Below are positions 1 to 11,946 of a stretch of DNA of 64,000 bases, in pieces. Position numbers and translations under genes: made by a program. The notes under the pieces are model-generated. The model saw nothing but the letters and a program-made list of their open reading frames with translations. It had not been told where the DNA came from and made no database searches. This DNA comes from Larimichthys crocea (lineage: Eukaryota; Chordata; Actinopteri; Sciaenidae). Each line of letters opens with the position of its first letter. Within the stretch, counting starts at the first letter, position 1. The stretch covers positions 23,358,801 to 23,422,800 of the forward strand of contig NC_040021.1 of the NCBI RefSeq assembly GCF_000972845.2, read 5' to 3'.

Positions 1-819
1 ATCTCCACCCAAACCTCTCCACCCTTACTACTTCCTCACACTGACACTGAAGCAACATGCCATCCAATCTAAACATACATTAACACACCTCACCTGTGCG
101 ATGTGGTCTTTGTGAGTGTTGTAGATTCATAAACCTTAAGTAACCTTCATTTTAATGGACATTACATCTTGGTTCCTGTTAGAATGGCTGAAATCCCTCA
201 CATACATCGCAGTGTTACACAGTGAGTTATCCCTGCGGTAACGACAGCTTGTTTACTTCTGCCTACAATCCGGACTGGTCCGCGCAACAGTTTTCAAAGG
301 ATGAGTTGTACTCATGATGAGTAAACTGACCTTTGTGTGAAAAATTGCTGGAGTGTCCTTTACAGTAAAATATGTTGATGAATTGTAAGAAGAGATCAAC
401 CCCACACTCTTCACAGTGAATTTATTTACTGCAAATCCTGCAGTACTGTAAATCATGTTTCCTATAGGAACATAAGTCACTGAGCCACTTTAGCCATGGC
501 AAGTTCAAAAAGATAAAATTATAATCCAAACAAGTTAAAACATGAACACATCACATCGCATGGTGTTTGTTTAATACAGGCACAGCCAAAGTCTGGCTTT
601 TCTGGTTGACATGATGAAACATTTGAATGCACTTAAGGTTAAAGGACAGAACTGCTGGAGTACCTGTGTGTACCTGTAGATGTGACACAGAATATTACTT
701 TCTCAATGATTTTGTGAAAGAGAAGAGCAAGAGTGATGTTTTAAACTTAAAGATCATAACTATGTCTTCATGCATGTAAAACTGCCTGAAAATAAGATTT
801 ACATTTTTCTTTACTTAAA
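1..819. other. Intergenic sequence with one dispersed repeat
   Basis: No gene seen. Bases about 195-385 resemble bases about 3355-3485: both carry a TTCACATA/CTCACATA-type start, an ACAGCTTGT stretch and a shared GGAGTGTCCTTT...AGTAAAATATG...TGATGAATT block. I read this as two diverged copies of one dispersed repeat. The short open frame across 253-480 (-) has no recognisable protein features. Confidence 0.4.
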
Positions 820-1025
820 AATTATACTTTATATCAACAGTGGGAGGCTGCCATGTTGAAACACTGTGTTTCTACAGTAGCCCAAAACAGACAAACTAAA
901 TACTGACTCCAGACATGGCCCTTCAAATGTGGTTTCTTTTTTACACTAGGTGGGTGATGTGAGGAAATTGCAATGCAGTGATTACACCCCTGGATGCAAC
1001 AAAATACTACACACAGGACCTTTAA
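820..1025 (-). repeat. Teleost short dispersed repeat (MITE-like), copy 1
   Basis: The block contains TTTCTACAGTAGCCCAAAACAGACAAACTAAATACTG in diverged form and ends with CACAGGACCTTTAA. The same parts recur at 11947-12245 and 37360-37563: a 'GTAGCCCAGAA.GGACAAACCAAA' core, a 'CCACCAT/GGCC' segment and a TTAAAGGTCC-type end. From memory this resembles a very common percomorph MITE, but no clear terminal inverted repeat or target duplication is visible here. Orientation is set by the TTAAAGGTCC end, which lies on the right. Confidence 0.55.
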
Positions 1026-2010
1026 ATGTTAACAAACTTTGTATTACTCATAAGTCATGCTTAAAATGAACATGAGATTAAGATTTATATCCACTTCATC
1101 CAAATTTAAATTTAGAGCCGGGATTGAGGGAGGTGGAGGGCGTTGAGGGGGTTTAGGCTAGGGCAGACGGGTGCAGTTTCCGCATTGCGAGGAGGGCGAA
1201 GAGCTGGAGTCTGCAGACAGAGAATAAAGGTAAGTACTCGGGAGAGAGCACATGGAGCCCAACCCCCAGCCTAAACACACCACAGTTCCATTTGTTCACA
1301 CCCGATAATAAAATTAATATAAAATTCTCAAAATTCTGACTTTTAATCTTAGAATTCTGAGAATTTTTTTTTCTATGTGGCCCTAATCCTCTTCCGTACA
1401 TTTGTATGTAACTTTTGTTCTTAATTTTTAAAATGTCAGTATTGTCATATCTGGTCCTCTTTAAAAGGAGTTTGGTCACCCCTGGTTTAATAGTAGTATT
1501 TTACAGTTTGAGCAGCTGTTTTAATGACACAGTGTGATGCTGAGGCCTGCCAGCTGCCAGGTATGTTTCCTCTTTTACAGGAAGAGTGTTGTTGTTTTTA
1601 TTGGCCACTTTGTACTGATGAAGATGTAAAATGTCTCTGAGGTTTAAGGCTAGAGTATTATTTTCGGCGTCACTATGTATTATTATTGGTATTTATGGAA
1701 CTCTGGATGCAACTCTGCTGGAGCCAGAAGAATGCTAAAAATACAGCGGTGGTGAGAAAAGGCAGCTCCCACATGGACTGAGATAAACATACAATAACAG
1801 AGACATATATGGCACTGGATTAGTATGTTCTTTCAGATCATTTGTTTTCTTACTCACTGTTTTAGTCAGCCCCCACCTACTCCACCCACTCCATCCGACC
1901 CCTCTCCTCATGGTCTAACCCCTGACTTCCTGTTGTATTTTGGGGTAAAGCTCAGTTGGAGCGTGAGAATGCTTTGGGGGCAGGCAGCCTTGACCCAGTG
2001 GTATTTCAAG
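1026..2010. other. Intergenic sequence, no gene seen
   Basis: AT-rich sequence with a GGAGG-rich patch near 1115-1165 and a purine/pyrimidine patch of AATTCTGA repeats near 1325-1375. The 108-codon open frame on the minus strand here has no domain-like composition and runs through these low-complexity patches. Confidence 0.5.
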
Positions 2011-2011
2011 C

Positions 2012-2012
<1 letters not shown>

Positions 2013-2073
<61 letters not shown>
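2013..2073. repeat. (CA)n microsatellite
   Basis: An uninterrupted CA dinucleotide run of about 30 units. Open frames on either strand through it are only translations of the repeat. Confidence 0.98.
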
Positions 2074-2078
<5 letters not shown>

Positions 2079-2192
2079 ATTCAGACCTCACAGGGCCAGG
2101 GATTTGGTACATTTTGTCACAATTTCATACGTATCTGACTGATTCTGTCTGTTGGGACAAAAGAGACAATACAAGACTGAATGATGGTATAT

Positions 2193-2204
2193 TACACACA
2201 CACA

Positions 2205-2240
<36 letters not shown>
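2193..2240. repeat. (CA)n microsatellite
   Basis: A second CA run with one CAAA interruption, 120 bp downstream of the first. Confidence 0.97.
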
Positions 2241-2243
<3 letters not shown>

Positions 2244-2249
2244 TTAATT

Positions 2250-2850
2250 AAAAAAGGAAGAGAGAAAAAAAAAGCATTGTTCTCACCAATTACTTAACCA
2301 TGTGAGTTTGGCTAATAGTTTCCTCGTGTATGTAGCACCAGATGGGCTTAAAACATCGACCAGCCTGATCAGAAGGTCACTGGGACCGTGAGTCATAGCG
2401 GCCTCTGTCATTACAGCCAGCCTACAGGTCCACAGCTGTCAGTCATCACGCCTTAAGTCAAATAATGCCTCCCAGAAACAATCTGAAGGGAAGTTGTTGT
2501 CAGGGTAGGAGGCGGGGTGGAGAAGCAGACCCCATTTTGGCCAATTTAAAGTGGATTTAATGACTGGACCTCCCTGGGGTTTCTGCATGGTAAACATGTC
2601 CCAGAGTTCTCACACAGCCGAGCTGGCTCACCTCCAGGACTCTTCTCTCGGCTGTGTGTTACCTTACCTCCCCTTTAAACCTCTGGAGCTCTCATACAGT
2701 GTTCATCACAGGCTCTGGTTTGGAGCTCTGCACAGTCTGGTTAGATTAGTGGTTGTCAGGCTGACGGCTGAGCGTAGTGGTGGTTGTGTTCTGTGGGTGG
2801 CTGGAAACGGCTGGTCTCTGCTCTGTAATTTTCCTGTTGGAAGTTTTGCC
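2250..2850. other. Intergenic sequence; 2330-2480 looks non-repetitive
   Basis: No gene seen. Bases 2330-2480 have balanced composition and no match to any repeat family recurring in this window, which makes them a weak candidate for conserved non-coding sequence. That is inference only. The 138-codon open frame at 2551-2967 runs into a CA/AT microsatellite and is not supported. Confidence 0.3.
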
Positions 2851-2853
2851 ACA

Positions 2854-2938
2854 AACACACACACACACACACACACACCCCCCCACCACACACACACACC
2901 AACACAGACTATAAGGACTATATATATATATATATATA
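2854..2938. repeat. Compound microsatellite (CA)n-C-rich-(CA)n-(TA)n
   Basis: CA repeats interrupted by a C tract at about 2879-2884, followed by a TA run at about 2920-2938. Confidence 0.95.
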
Positions 2939-3354
2939 GTCTTAAAATATCACACACAATATTCTAAATACTTTTTAAGTTCAAGTACTCATGACCCAGA
3001 AATTCCAAAATAATGGTCAAAGTTAAAACACAGAGGACATCATATCCTGACTTATTTCCTAATATGTTATGGTCCAAAATGGTTTGATCATTGGCCATAA
3101 TGCAACTTGATAGCTTAGACTGTCTTTGCTGAATTTACAGACTTTTTATTAAACACCTGTAATCTCAAAGCTTGGCCCCCGTGCAGATCAGTTCAGCCAG
3201 CATGGTGCTGAGATGTACGACTTCATGCCAGAGAGACTTCTTGTGTGAGTGGCTGTCTGTTCACTGGATTGTTTGCAGGTTATAACATTTATCTTAATGC
3301 CATATTTTCATCCGAATCACTTTTTCATTTAAAGGCTTTTAAAAAGTGAAATTC

Positions 3355-3485
3355 TTCACATACACCACAGTGAGGTGACCACAGGTTCCACCTACGACCC
3401 AGATTCATCTATACAACAGCTTGTGTGGAGAATTGGTGGGGAATGGATGGAGTGTCCTTTTAAAGTAAAATATGCTGATGAATTC
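3355..3485 (+). repeat. Dispersed repeat, second copy of the 195-385 block
   Basis: Shares the TTCACATACA...CAGTGAG start, the ACAACAGCTTGT segment and the GGAGTGTCCTTT...AAAGTAAAATATG.TGATGAATT end with the block near position 195. No terminal inverted repeat is evident. The element class is unknown. Confidence 0.45.
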
Positions 3486-3714
3486 CAACATTTAAGCAAA
3501 CAGACACAGATTTGCTGAAGCAAAGAAGTGTTTGTGCAATTTAAAAAGGTTTCAGCTTGGTCTTTCATAAGTCAACTTTCTTTTTGGATTTATGAAAGCA
3601 GAGAAGAGAAATTGCTGTAAAGTCTCTACTAACTAAATTCCTGAGCTCTGCCAGAGTCTGAGCTGTCACATAAACACAGAAACACTATTCTGGTAACTAC
3701 AGCTACCATCCATA

Positions 3715-3965
3715 TTGTCACAGTCTGCTCCTCTCTCACCTGCCTCTCAGTACTTTTCCATTCACTCTCCACTCACCTGCCAGCCACACCCCCCTCATCA
3801 GACCAACTCCCCTCACCTGTTTGACTCACCTGGTTCCCATCACCAATCAAGACAGTATTTAAGCCCTCTCTGCCAGATTGTTCTACATGCTCACGCTAGA
3901 CTCTCCAGCCCTTTTCTCCAGACTGAGCGCTCGTTGCCGACTCTGCCTGTCTTGGACTAACCCTT
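3715..3965 (+). mobile_element. Possible LTR/promoter fragment of a retrotransposon
   Basis: A C/T-rich block full of CTCACCTG motifs leads into AGTATTTAAGCCCTCTCTGCCAGATTG, a TATA-like TATTTAAG followed by a leader-like stretch. This layout resembles the U3/R portion of teleost Gypsy-type LTRs. No TG...CA borders, primer-binding site or internal region is visible, so it would be at most a solo fragment. The 81-codon open frame across it is proline/serine-rich by composition only. Confidence 0.3.
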
Positions 3966-4164
3966 CCAAGAAAAAAAGCTTTAGTTGTTTGTGATGCTTA
4001 AAGACCTGAAGATGTTTTTATGTGAACATGCAGCCATTATTGTAGCCAAACTATTGACAAATGTGAGTGTTTTGTGTGTCGTCAAATGTTTAATTGTGAC
4101 AAAGATTCTCTAAATGAGTGTAAATATGCCTCAGTAGATATCACTTTTGAATGACAAAGCCATG

Positions 4165-4510
4165 GTACATTTCCTTCTGCTTATCCAGGGTTAGTGTTAT
4201 AGTGGCAGCAGGTTTTTCAGGGTGTTCCAGACGTCCTTCTCTCCAGCAGCACATTTCAGCCCCACCTGAAGGATTCTGAGGCCAGACAGTCTCTGTAGTG
4301 AGTTCAGGGTCTGACCCAGATTCTCACAAAGGAAGGAACCTATGATCATTCTGATCAGATGCACTTTTTGACTCTAAGGAGCAGTGAGTCTACTCCGAGC
4401 TCCCGCCGGATTTCCAAGCTCCTAGCTCTAAAGCAGTTTTCGGCTGCTTGTATCTGAAATCTCTTTCTGTCACTACCCAAAGCTCAAGACCATATGCGAG
4501 GATTGGAATG
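4165..4510 (-). mobile_element. RTE/Rex3-type LINE remnant, end of reverse-transcriptase ORF
   Basis: Reverse-strand translation gives broken pieces of the conserved C-terminal region seen in RTE-clade LINE polyproteins, including RRELGVDSLLLRVKK and a YGLELWVVTER-like stretch with stops. The same region recurs at about 33895-34140 (-) with a better-preserved reading. It is a 5'-truncated, multiply mutated pseudogene fragment. The family assignment comes from recalled motifs. Confidence 0.6.
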
Positions 4511-5093
4511 TCACGAAGGTCTGCTACAACATCCACATTAGTGCTGAGTCTGCACCGATCCACCTGCCCATCTTGTGCCCCATTTTCCCGTCACTTGTGA
4601 ACAATACACTGTCACTCCCAACCTGGGGGGAGAATTCCACAGTTTGCTGGTAGAGCCTCAGACGTGGAGTGCTGATTCTCATATCCCACCAACAGATAAA
4701 CATTAGCCATATGAAGTTCCTGTCTTCACATGTTGCCAAAATGTGTTTGTAAAGGCAGCCGTTACATAGACTACACATCTTTAGTGGAAAGAGGATCTTA
4801 TATAACAAGCTATCAAGTTGCATTAAGGGCATGTATTTTTTTTTATTTTCAGCACTCATGTTAACAGGTCAGAGCAGCAACACATCCCTTGTGAGCAGAG
4901 CTCTTGCTTGTGCAAGATGCTGTGGTGTAGAAGTTTCAAAATAAAAGCTCTCTATTTTAGATTGGACTGGAAGCGGCACCAAAGCTTTCTGTGTGACACT
5001 AGCGCAGCAGTTCATGAGGTTTGTATCGGGCAGTAGATCAGGTGTATTGAAGGTATAAATAGGATAACGTCCCAAAAATATACTCCAGTAAAG
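4511..5093. other. Intergenic sequence, no gene seen
   Basis: Two minus-strand open frames of 111 and 68 codons lie here. Neither shows a domain, signal peptide or splice context that I can support. Confidence 0.4.
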
Positions 5094-6127
5094 AGCAGAA
5101 GCAGTGGCGTCACTAGGCCTATTTTATTTATTACATTTTTTTTTCACAAAAATGCAATACAAAGTGGCCAGAATATGAGTTTAAACCAATAATCATATAA
5201 ACTGTCATTATTCACTTAAATATGATCATAAATCTCATTTCATCGGGTACGGTAGAGAGAGCCCCTTCAGTGCGTCATTATACAATCCATTCCACTTTTT
5301 CATATAGAGAACGCCCACATCACTGAAATTCCAGTCCATGTTTTCCATGCGACCCTGCTCACTGCCGCTTGCGTGTTTACCTCTGAAGTACACAGAGCCG
5401 AACCTCACAGCGGCAAGAGCAGAGCGCGAACGCATGGGTGAAGGATGGACATTAGAGCCTTTTTCAAGAAAGTAAGCATTCATCACTGCTGGTAGTAACA
5501 CTTAGCTAACAGCAGAAAAGTTCCATGTAATTAATAAACCAAAATGTTCCGTGTTTGAATCCCAGCTGGCCAGCTCTGAAAGTTCCTAGCTGCTGCTAGC
5601 TAGTTGAGATGACTTCTGTTAACCATTCCCGCTATGGGCAAGACATATGGGGGTTGAGACCAAGTTTTCATTCCTGGTTTAATGGCTCCACATTGGTGCA
5701 GATTTCTAGTTTTCTGGCAGGTGGAGGGGAAAATAGGATGGGTGAAAGAGGGGCAGGGGAGTTAACCATCGTGATGGCCTGGTTTATGAAGATGTTGGTA
5801 AGTCTAGGGTGGTGGTTAGAGAACAGTCTTCTCCTGTATAATGTTTCCATGATGATGAGTTATGAAACACTTGCCCTCTTCATTTTGTGCAGGTATGTAT
5901 GGCACCTGCAATTGTTTTTATTTGTATTTTAGCACAATTTAACTGGTGTTGTTTAGCTGGTAAAGCAGCTGAAGGTGTATGGAGGCGTCATCGTCTTAGA
6001 TTAATCAATTGATTGACAAAGCTTTAATTGGTGCTCTGAAAAAATTTTCGGCGCGCGCAATAACTTTTCTCCTCTATGGGCTAAGCCACCCCAGTTTCTT
6101 AAACCTAGTGACGTCCCTGAGCAGAAG
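5094..6127. mobile_element. hAT-like non-autonomous transposon with 8-bp target duplication
   Basis: The element spans 5102-6119 (1018 bp). Its left end CAGTGGCGTCACTAGG and the reverse complement of its right end CAGGGACGTCACTAGG match at 14 of 16 positions and fit the CAGNG terminus of hAT elements. The flanks are identical: AGCAGAAG at 5094-5101 and at 6120-6127. The left 185 bp match the element at 54458-54744 in opposite orientation. No hAT transposase domain is visible in the interior. The 88-codon (-) and 107-codon (+) frames are unrecognised. It was probably mobilised in trans. Confidence 0.9.
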
Positions 6128-8280
6128 TAATGTTATAAGTACAGCTTTTCTACTCATGTGCATGACTTGTAATCTATTCACACCTTAGGTTACCTTACAT
6201 AGAATTACCTGATTAATAGCTTTTCAATCATACATCACATGACACATGCTTTATTAAAGTAAATGACTGGAATGAAAGAGACTTAGTAAATTTCAGCCTG
6301 GCCATTGATGTAATGGGTGACAAGAGAGACCATAATCATTTGTCTAAATTTGCTTAATGACACTACAATTTTGTAAAAGCAATTAAATCAACATTTAGAA
6401 AGCCCGGTCATCCGTCTGTCTCTAAATCAACTCAGATGGCAGTCTGCTTCTATCAATTATTCATGCGCTGACGGCTGATAAACAAGTCTGTGGATTCTGT
6501 GAGTGTCCTGCAGTGAGAGAAGTCGTTTCCTAGTTCAGATCCTGGCTGCAGATTGTTGTTGTACAGGCTGTCTGTTGGCCCACCATCACTTGAGGAGCTG
6601 CTGGTTTTGTGTCTGAACTGCACTGTATTAACATTGCGGATCATTTATATGTTAATTCATTCGAGCACCCCATGTGTCAGATTGTGATGCTGAGAAGACT
6701 TCCTGTTTTTTGGCCATCAGGACTGACTCGGATTGGATTCTTTGAAGTGGCTCGACCATCTGTCCTCCATTCACTTCTCCTTGTTGTGTCTGGAAATTCA
6801 CAATATACAAAATACACAATATTTGTCCGCTTGTGGAAGCAGAGCTGGTAGATGGCAGATTTCTATTCTATAATACAAATCTATGAATAAAATCATCTTT
6901 ATCAGCCTAAATCGCAAAGTAATAGAAGCTTTCATTGTCTGTAGCCTCTATACAGCAGTGAGGTCCAAACAAACAAACAAAAAAAATCCTATGACATCGT
7001 TCACCTCTTTGGTCCCACTTCATTTAATGTACTGCATCTAACTGGCCTGATGCAGGTTGGGCTTGAAAATTTATACTGGGTTCAGTCATTTGATGAGGAA
7101 TTCACTTTTTAGTGAAGTTGTTTCGACTTTTGATGTAATTTAATACAAAAATGTCATATAGTTTAATTTCTCTGAACATTTTTAATTTCTCTGCAAATGT
7201 TTAATTTTGCTACAATTTCAGTTTCATTTCCCCATTTAATTTCTGTGCAAAAGTCTAACTTCTCTGCAAATGTTCAATATTTTAGGGTTCACAGATTTTA
7301 ATTTAAATTTAGAGTTATCTCAGGTGAATCAGAATCTGTCTGTTTTATTTCATCAGACGGTTTGTAATAAGTTTGAACACTTTGTGTTTCCATCAACATA
7401 GTCATATTCTAAAGCTCTTATCAAAGTGTTAGACTGACAGGGCTCATCTTGAAATTCAAAATTCTGCATTAAACACAATCATATCCCTTCATTTTATCAC
7501 TTTACTGCAGTTTCTTAAATATAATATTGCACTGTGAACTCCACTGCATCTATCTGACAGCTTTAGTTTCTGCACAGATTTTACATACGATCTCATAAGA
7601 GCTCATTAAACCTGATGCACTGGAATATTAAAAACTACCTCTGCTCTAACCAGCTACAACAGTAAAATGCTGCTTCCAGATTAATACATCAGTCATAATA
7701 ATTCAGTATGTAAGTATATAAGTATACTCCCAGGAGTCATTTTTCTGAATTATGAGTAGCCGACTGTGACCTTGATAATTAAAGTACCTTTTTTTTGACA
7801 TGTTAAGTAGCCTATTGCTTTAGCAACAGAAGGTGGTCCTATCTCCGGAGGTGGTGGAGACCAAACCAGAGCTTAAAGACACATTAGACACAAACAATCC
7901 AAACTAACCATCATATTACTCTGTCTGCTGTTTGCCACATTACCTTCATACACTGATGATATGTAAGATGCTGTGTTTGCAGTTCATATCATCATCGATC
8001 AGGCCTTGAGGTGATGCAGGAACATTATTTCCACCTGTTGCTGATCAAGTAACTTTTCCTCCTTCTTCAAGTTAAGCGTGAGACATCTTGTTGTGATTAT
8101 CTTTTGTTAGCACATCGGTTGGGCAGACCGCTTTGATCATTCCCATTCTTTCATTATAGTCTGTCCTGTTATAGACGAGGCTTACTATAATTTATTCCGA
8201 CTGCTCTGTAATTGCTATTGGACATGTTTAAATAGGGTCTTCTTTTATGTACTAAATGTACCTGAAGCTGTATTCAAATA
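6128..8280. other. Intergenic sequence with a degenerate tandem array
   Basis: No gene seen. Bases about 7140-7280 hold several imperfect copies of a TTTAATTTCTCTGCAAATG-like unit. The rest is AT-rich with no recurrent family that I can match. Confidence 0.4.
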
Positions 8281-8283
8281 AAG

Positions 8284-8420
8284 TAGGGTATATGAGGTAC
8301 TTATCCATAGTCAGTTAATCACTATAGACAGCAGTCAAGTAAACAGAAATCCGGCACAGAAGCAGAGCAAAGCAGTGCTGTGGACAGGAAGCAGAAAAAT
8401 AAAAAAATATATCAATATTT
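8284..8420 (+). repeat. Dispersed teleost repeat (TATGAGGTACTTATCCATAGTCAG type), copy 1
   Basis: Shares order and wording with 26590-26700: TATGAGGT.CT.ATCC.T.GT.AGT, a CAGTAG/GACAGC-GTC segment, and AGAAGCAGAGCA.AGCA. It is a widespread percomorph repeat from memory. Ends not defined. Confidence 0.5.
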
Positions 8421-8564
8421 CTTATAGTATAAAGTATAAAATCAAACAACAAAACAAAAATGGGTTGTATGGGTTGTAAGGCAACTGACTGCAGCCTCCC
8501 TCTTGATGGACAGTGATGCATCACTATGTCTATGGTAAGTCCTGCTGCCAAAATGTGGCTAATA

Positions 8565-8900
8565 ATCTCCTGCTGCTCAGCGGAACATCTTGTGCCGATG
8601 AGTCTTATGCTGGTCGATAAGAAGAATCTTCAGCCAGTCATGGAAGAGGTGGGGATTATTCCCAATTTGATATATAACTTGGACTGCATCCTCCTCTCCA
8701 TCACTAGAGCGTCCACCGCAACTCCTCCATAACTGACCGGCTTTCCTAACTAGCTTACTGAGCTTGTTAGTGTCTCTCGACAGACTGGTAGAACATGTGG
8801 AGCATACAGTTGCAGACACTGTAGACTCAGCAGGAAGTACTTTGCTCTGGCTCTTCTTGTAGAAGGCCTCTGTGTTCTCAGCTCTATTGGTGTGTTGGTC
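8565..8900 (-). pseudogene. LINE reverse-transcriptase C-terminal fragment
   Basis: The reverse strand reads a peptide with NTEAFYKKSQSK followed by CSTCSTSLSRDTNKLSKLVRKAG and then a degraded D.V...I..NPHLFHDWL stretch. This spacing (L.R.T..L.KLV.KAG... then NP.HPLH) is the familiar tail of non-LTR retrotransposon ORF2 proteins after the RT domain. The reading frame is broken upstream, and the GGRSSDGEED segment looks frame-shifted. It is a dead, 5'-truncated copy. Confidence 0.5.
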
Positions 8901-9182
8901 GTGAATGTATCGTTCAGCTTGAACTAATCTTTTATATGACTCGGGAGTAATGAGTCGTCTCAGTGAGTGATTCCTTCATTTTCATGCAGTACGTTCCCTC
9001 ACCACATGGCAGCTGCATAAGCTCTGTCAGGACAGGAAACAGAAATGATTAGTTCACGATTCCTTTTCGTTCATACAGATCGGTCTTTTGTTCATTTGTC
9101 ACATGACAGCTACCTAGTCACTGTAGATGGTTGTATGTCTTAAACAACAATGGCAGAGAGGACAGGACTTTGTCTTTGCTTT

Positions 9183-9552
9183 CAAATCAAATCAAATTTT
9201 ATTTGTATAGCCCAAAGTCACAAAGTACATTTGCCTCAGAGGGCTTTACAATCTGTACAGGGAGTGACACCCTCTGTCCTTAGACCCTCGGTTCCAGTGA
9301 GGAAAAACTTGCCCACAAAAAACCTTTAACAGGGAAAAAATGTGGAAGAAACCTCAGGAAGAGCCACAGAGGAGGGATCCCTCTCCCAGGACGGACAGAC
9401 ATGCAATGGATGTCACGTGTACAGGACAAATCAACACAAACATATTGTACAATTCAGTACATACAGTCTAATCAAATGGCAGCATAACTAAGGGGTGACC
9501 TGAGCCAGCCCTAACTATAAGCTCAATCAAAAAGGAAAGTCCTACTGCAAGT
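9183..9552 (-). mobile_element. LINE family A 3' end, copy 1 (5'-truncated)
   Basis: Begins on the plus strand with CAAATCAAATCAAATTTT, the reverse complement of the simple 3'-terminal repeat typical of L2/Rex-like LINEs. It continues with the block TTTGTATAGCCCAAAGTCAC...GAGGGATCCCTCTCCCAGG and ends with GCAGCATAACTAAGGGGTGACC. The same block occurs at 32704, 52720 and 61006, always in this orientation. The 61-kb copy carries the end of the ORF, which identifies this block as 3' UTR. Confidence 0.85.
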
Positions 9553-11045
9553 TAACTACTTGGTTTTTGCATGGGTTGAATTGCTTGTGGCACTTGTGTA
9601 TAATACTTTGTAAACTGAAGCAAACTATGTTGCCTTCAGTGTTTTAGAACAGGAAGAAGGGACTCGATTTATATTCTATATTTTTTCCAGTTATGCTCTG
9701 CAAACCTTCAGTTCCAAAGAAAGCTGCCCTCTGGCAGGCAAACTTGAGCTGTTATTGCTGTGAAAGTGCAGGTCCTACATTCTGACATCACTCATTAACC
9801 TAACCAATCATGCACTGATTGCACAGCCCTGCTTTGTTTTGTTCCTGACAGTAACCTCTTAGGTTCATACCAGCAGGTAGGTCGTATGTTATGAACTGTT
9901 CCGTGCCCATCCATTTGCCCGCATTACATATAATTGATGTGGGCTCAGTCTTGGTGTATATGTGAGTTTGACCACCGGGTTGACTCCGCCGTTGAGCACC
10001 AAACCACCCCTCCTTCATCACATCAATAATACATCTCCCACTGACTGGGAAAACAAACCAACAATTCACTGTGGGGCTTTCCACACTGTGTCAATTAAAA
10101 CTGTGTAAAGGGGTGGAAGAACTTCTCAAGTGTGTGTGTGTTTATGTGTGTGTTCATGCACTTTCATGCTTGGAGACCAAATGTTATCACAAGGTTAAAA
10201 ACAAGAGCAAAGTCCTGCAAAGTGAAGATTTTGTTAGTTCTTTCAGCTATAGCCAGTCATTGCCTTTATATTTTACCTCTGACTGAGAGCTGTTGGAGTC
10301 CAGTTTCTTTTGCAGGACTCAGATTGCCTCCCCACGCTCTACAGGAAGTAACAATGTGTACACTTACTGAACAAATGTGGAGACCAAAGCTTGTTCACGC
10401 ACATATTTCATAAAAGGTGAAAGGAGACAGACATATTCAGTCAATTTGTGTCAGACCACAGCATTGACTGCTTTCGAAAAAGCCATGGCCAGAATTTCAG
10501 GACTAGTTGAGTTGATGCTTTCTGCAAGTGTTCACAGAAATAGTGAATCATTCATTTATTCACCCAGCGTCTACAATTTCCACAAATAAAGGTCTTGACT
10601 ACTTTCTCAGACATGAATCAGGTCATGCTGGTAAAAAGCTGTCAAGAAAAAGCCAAAGTAAAGAGAAACAGGATCGGCACTTACATGTTAAATGTCAGAA
10701 CCTCTGCACAGTGCTGGAATGCTGTATTTTATTATATTTAATATATGATTTTTTTTATGCAGTTATGGAACGTGTGGAGTGTTTTCACAGCAGACATTTT
10801 TTTCTGTTTATCTATTTGTGTGTCCCAGTAAGTCATGAAAGTGTGACACTGAGTTCAGCATGGATAATACCAGGATCCTGAAAGCCTGAAGCAGGATGAA
10901 ATTCCGCCCTCACTCATTTTATGTGTCTTCTCTGTGGTGTGTTTGTTTGTCTGTCAGCAGAATTACACAAATACTATTGGCCTAATTGTGGTTGTGCTTA
11001 CAGAACTGGTCATGCAAATCATACAGTATAATACATTCTAGTCCC
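9553..11045. other. Intergenic sequence, no gene supported
   Basis: Several short open frames overlap here (for example 9800-10084 on the minus strand, and 10528-10881). None shows a recognisable domain, and none sits between convincing splice sites in the same frame. Confidence 0.4.
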
Positions 11046-11050
11046 TACCC

Positions 11051-11197
11051 AGATAGCAGACCAACACTGAATCAACATTGATTCTCTTCTCAACATTGAA
11101 AAATCAAAGAATTATCAGCATTGATTCCATGTTATCTAGCCTTGAATATTCAACCTCAACCAAATTTCAACATTGAATCAATGTTGCCATGCTATCT
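11051..11197. mobile_element. Small palindromic repeat element
   Basis: Ends are AGATAGCA (11051-11058) and TGCTATCT (11190-11197). The interior is built from CAACATTGA and its complement TCAATGTTG, including a palindrome CAACATTGA-A-TCAATGTTG at 11168-11186. It looks like a 147-bp inverted-repeat MITE. No clear target duplication was found, so class is unassigned. Confidence 0.55.
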
Positions 11198-11946
11198 AAG
11201 ATATCCCTCATACTGCTTTTCTATCATGCTTTCATGATTTTGTTGGTATGATCAATGGTTTCTTTGTGGTGTTCAAAAAGGTCTTAAGAGTCTTTAATCG
11301 TTGAAAGCTGCATAAACCCTGCATGTGTACTCTGAACTACAACCTCTATATTTCACTCCTCCACTCAGTACACTCTGGGCTCTCGTTGTCACTGCAGTCA
11401 CACTTGCAGAATTTATTCCAATGAAAGACTATAAATCTTATAGTGTGAAAATAGAGCATGTGATTTTTAGATTAGTAGGACGGAGCCCAAAGACTGGTGA
11501 TAAAGGAAGATTAAAGCTTTTTTAGTTTGCAAGAAAATCCTGTGATTGCTTGAAGTCACTGTTTTATTTTGTAGTCATTACCACATGACAAACACATCCA
11601 GTCCTATCAGTAATGGGCTGCATCTGTTTACTGACTTTCTCATTACATTGTGCAAACAGATGCTGACAGGAATGGAATTACACAGTGTACATATAAATAA
11701 CCAGTGCACCTTCACGTTGCTCTCCAGAGAATCAGAGACGCGGGCAACAGAATCTCATGAAGACTTAAGAATGCAGGGAAATGGGATAAAGGAAAGAAAA
11801 CCTATGGGAGAGGAAGTGGAATGTCTGAGATGTTTGAGACAGCTCAGAGAAAATCTGTTTGTTCACATGAGTGGCAACCACATCCCCCAATCTCCTTTAT
11901 TTAAAGGAGGAGAGGACAGCTTACCACTTCCCTGCCTGAAAGGTCT
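11198..11946. other. Intergenic sequence, no gene supported
   Basis: The 134-codon frame at 11546-11950 (+) has no domain, runs into the adjacent repeat and lacks a supported start. Confidence 0.35.

Noticed and set aside
1825..2142. 105-codon frame with a long Thr-His run
   Set aside because: It is the translation of a (CA)n microsatellite.
2551..2967. 138-codon plus-strand frame as a gene
   Set aside because: The last third is microsatellite translation and the first part has no motif.
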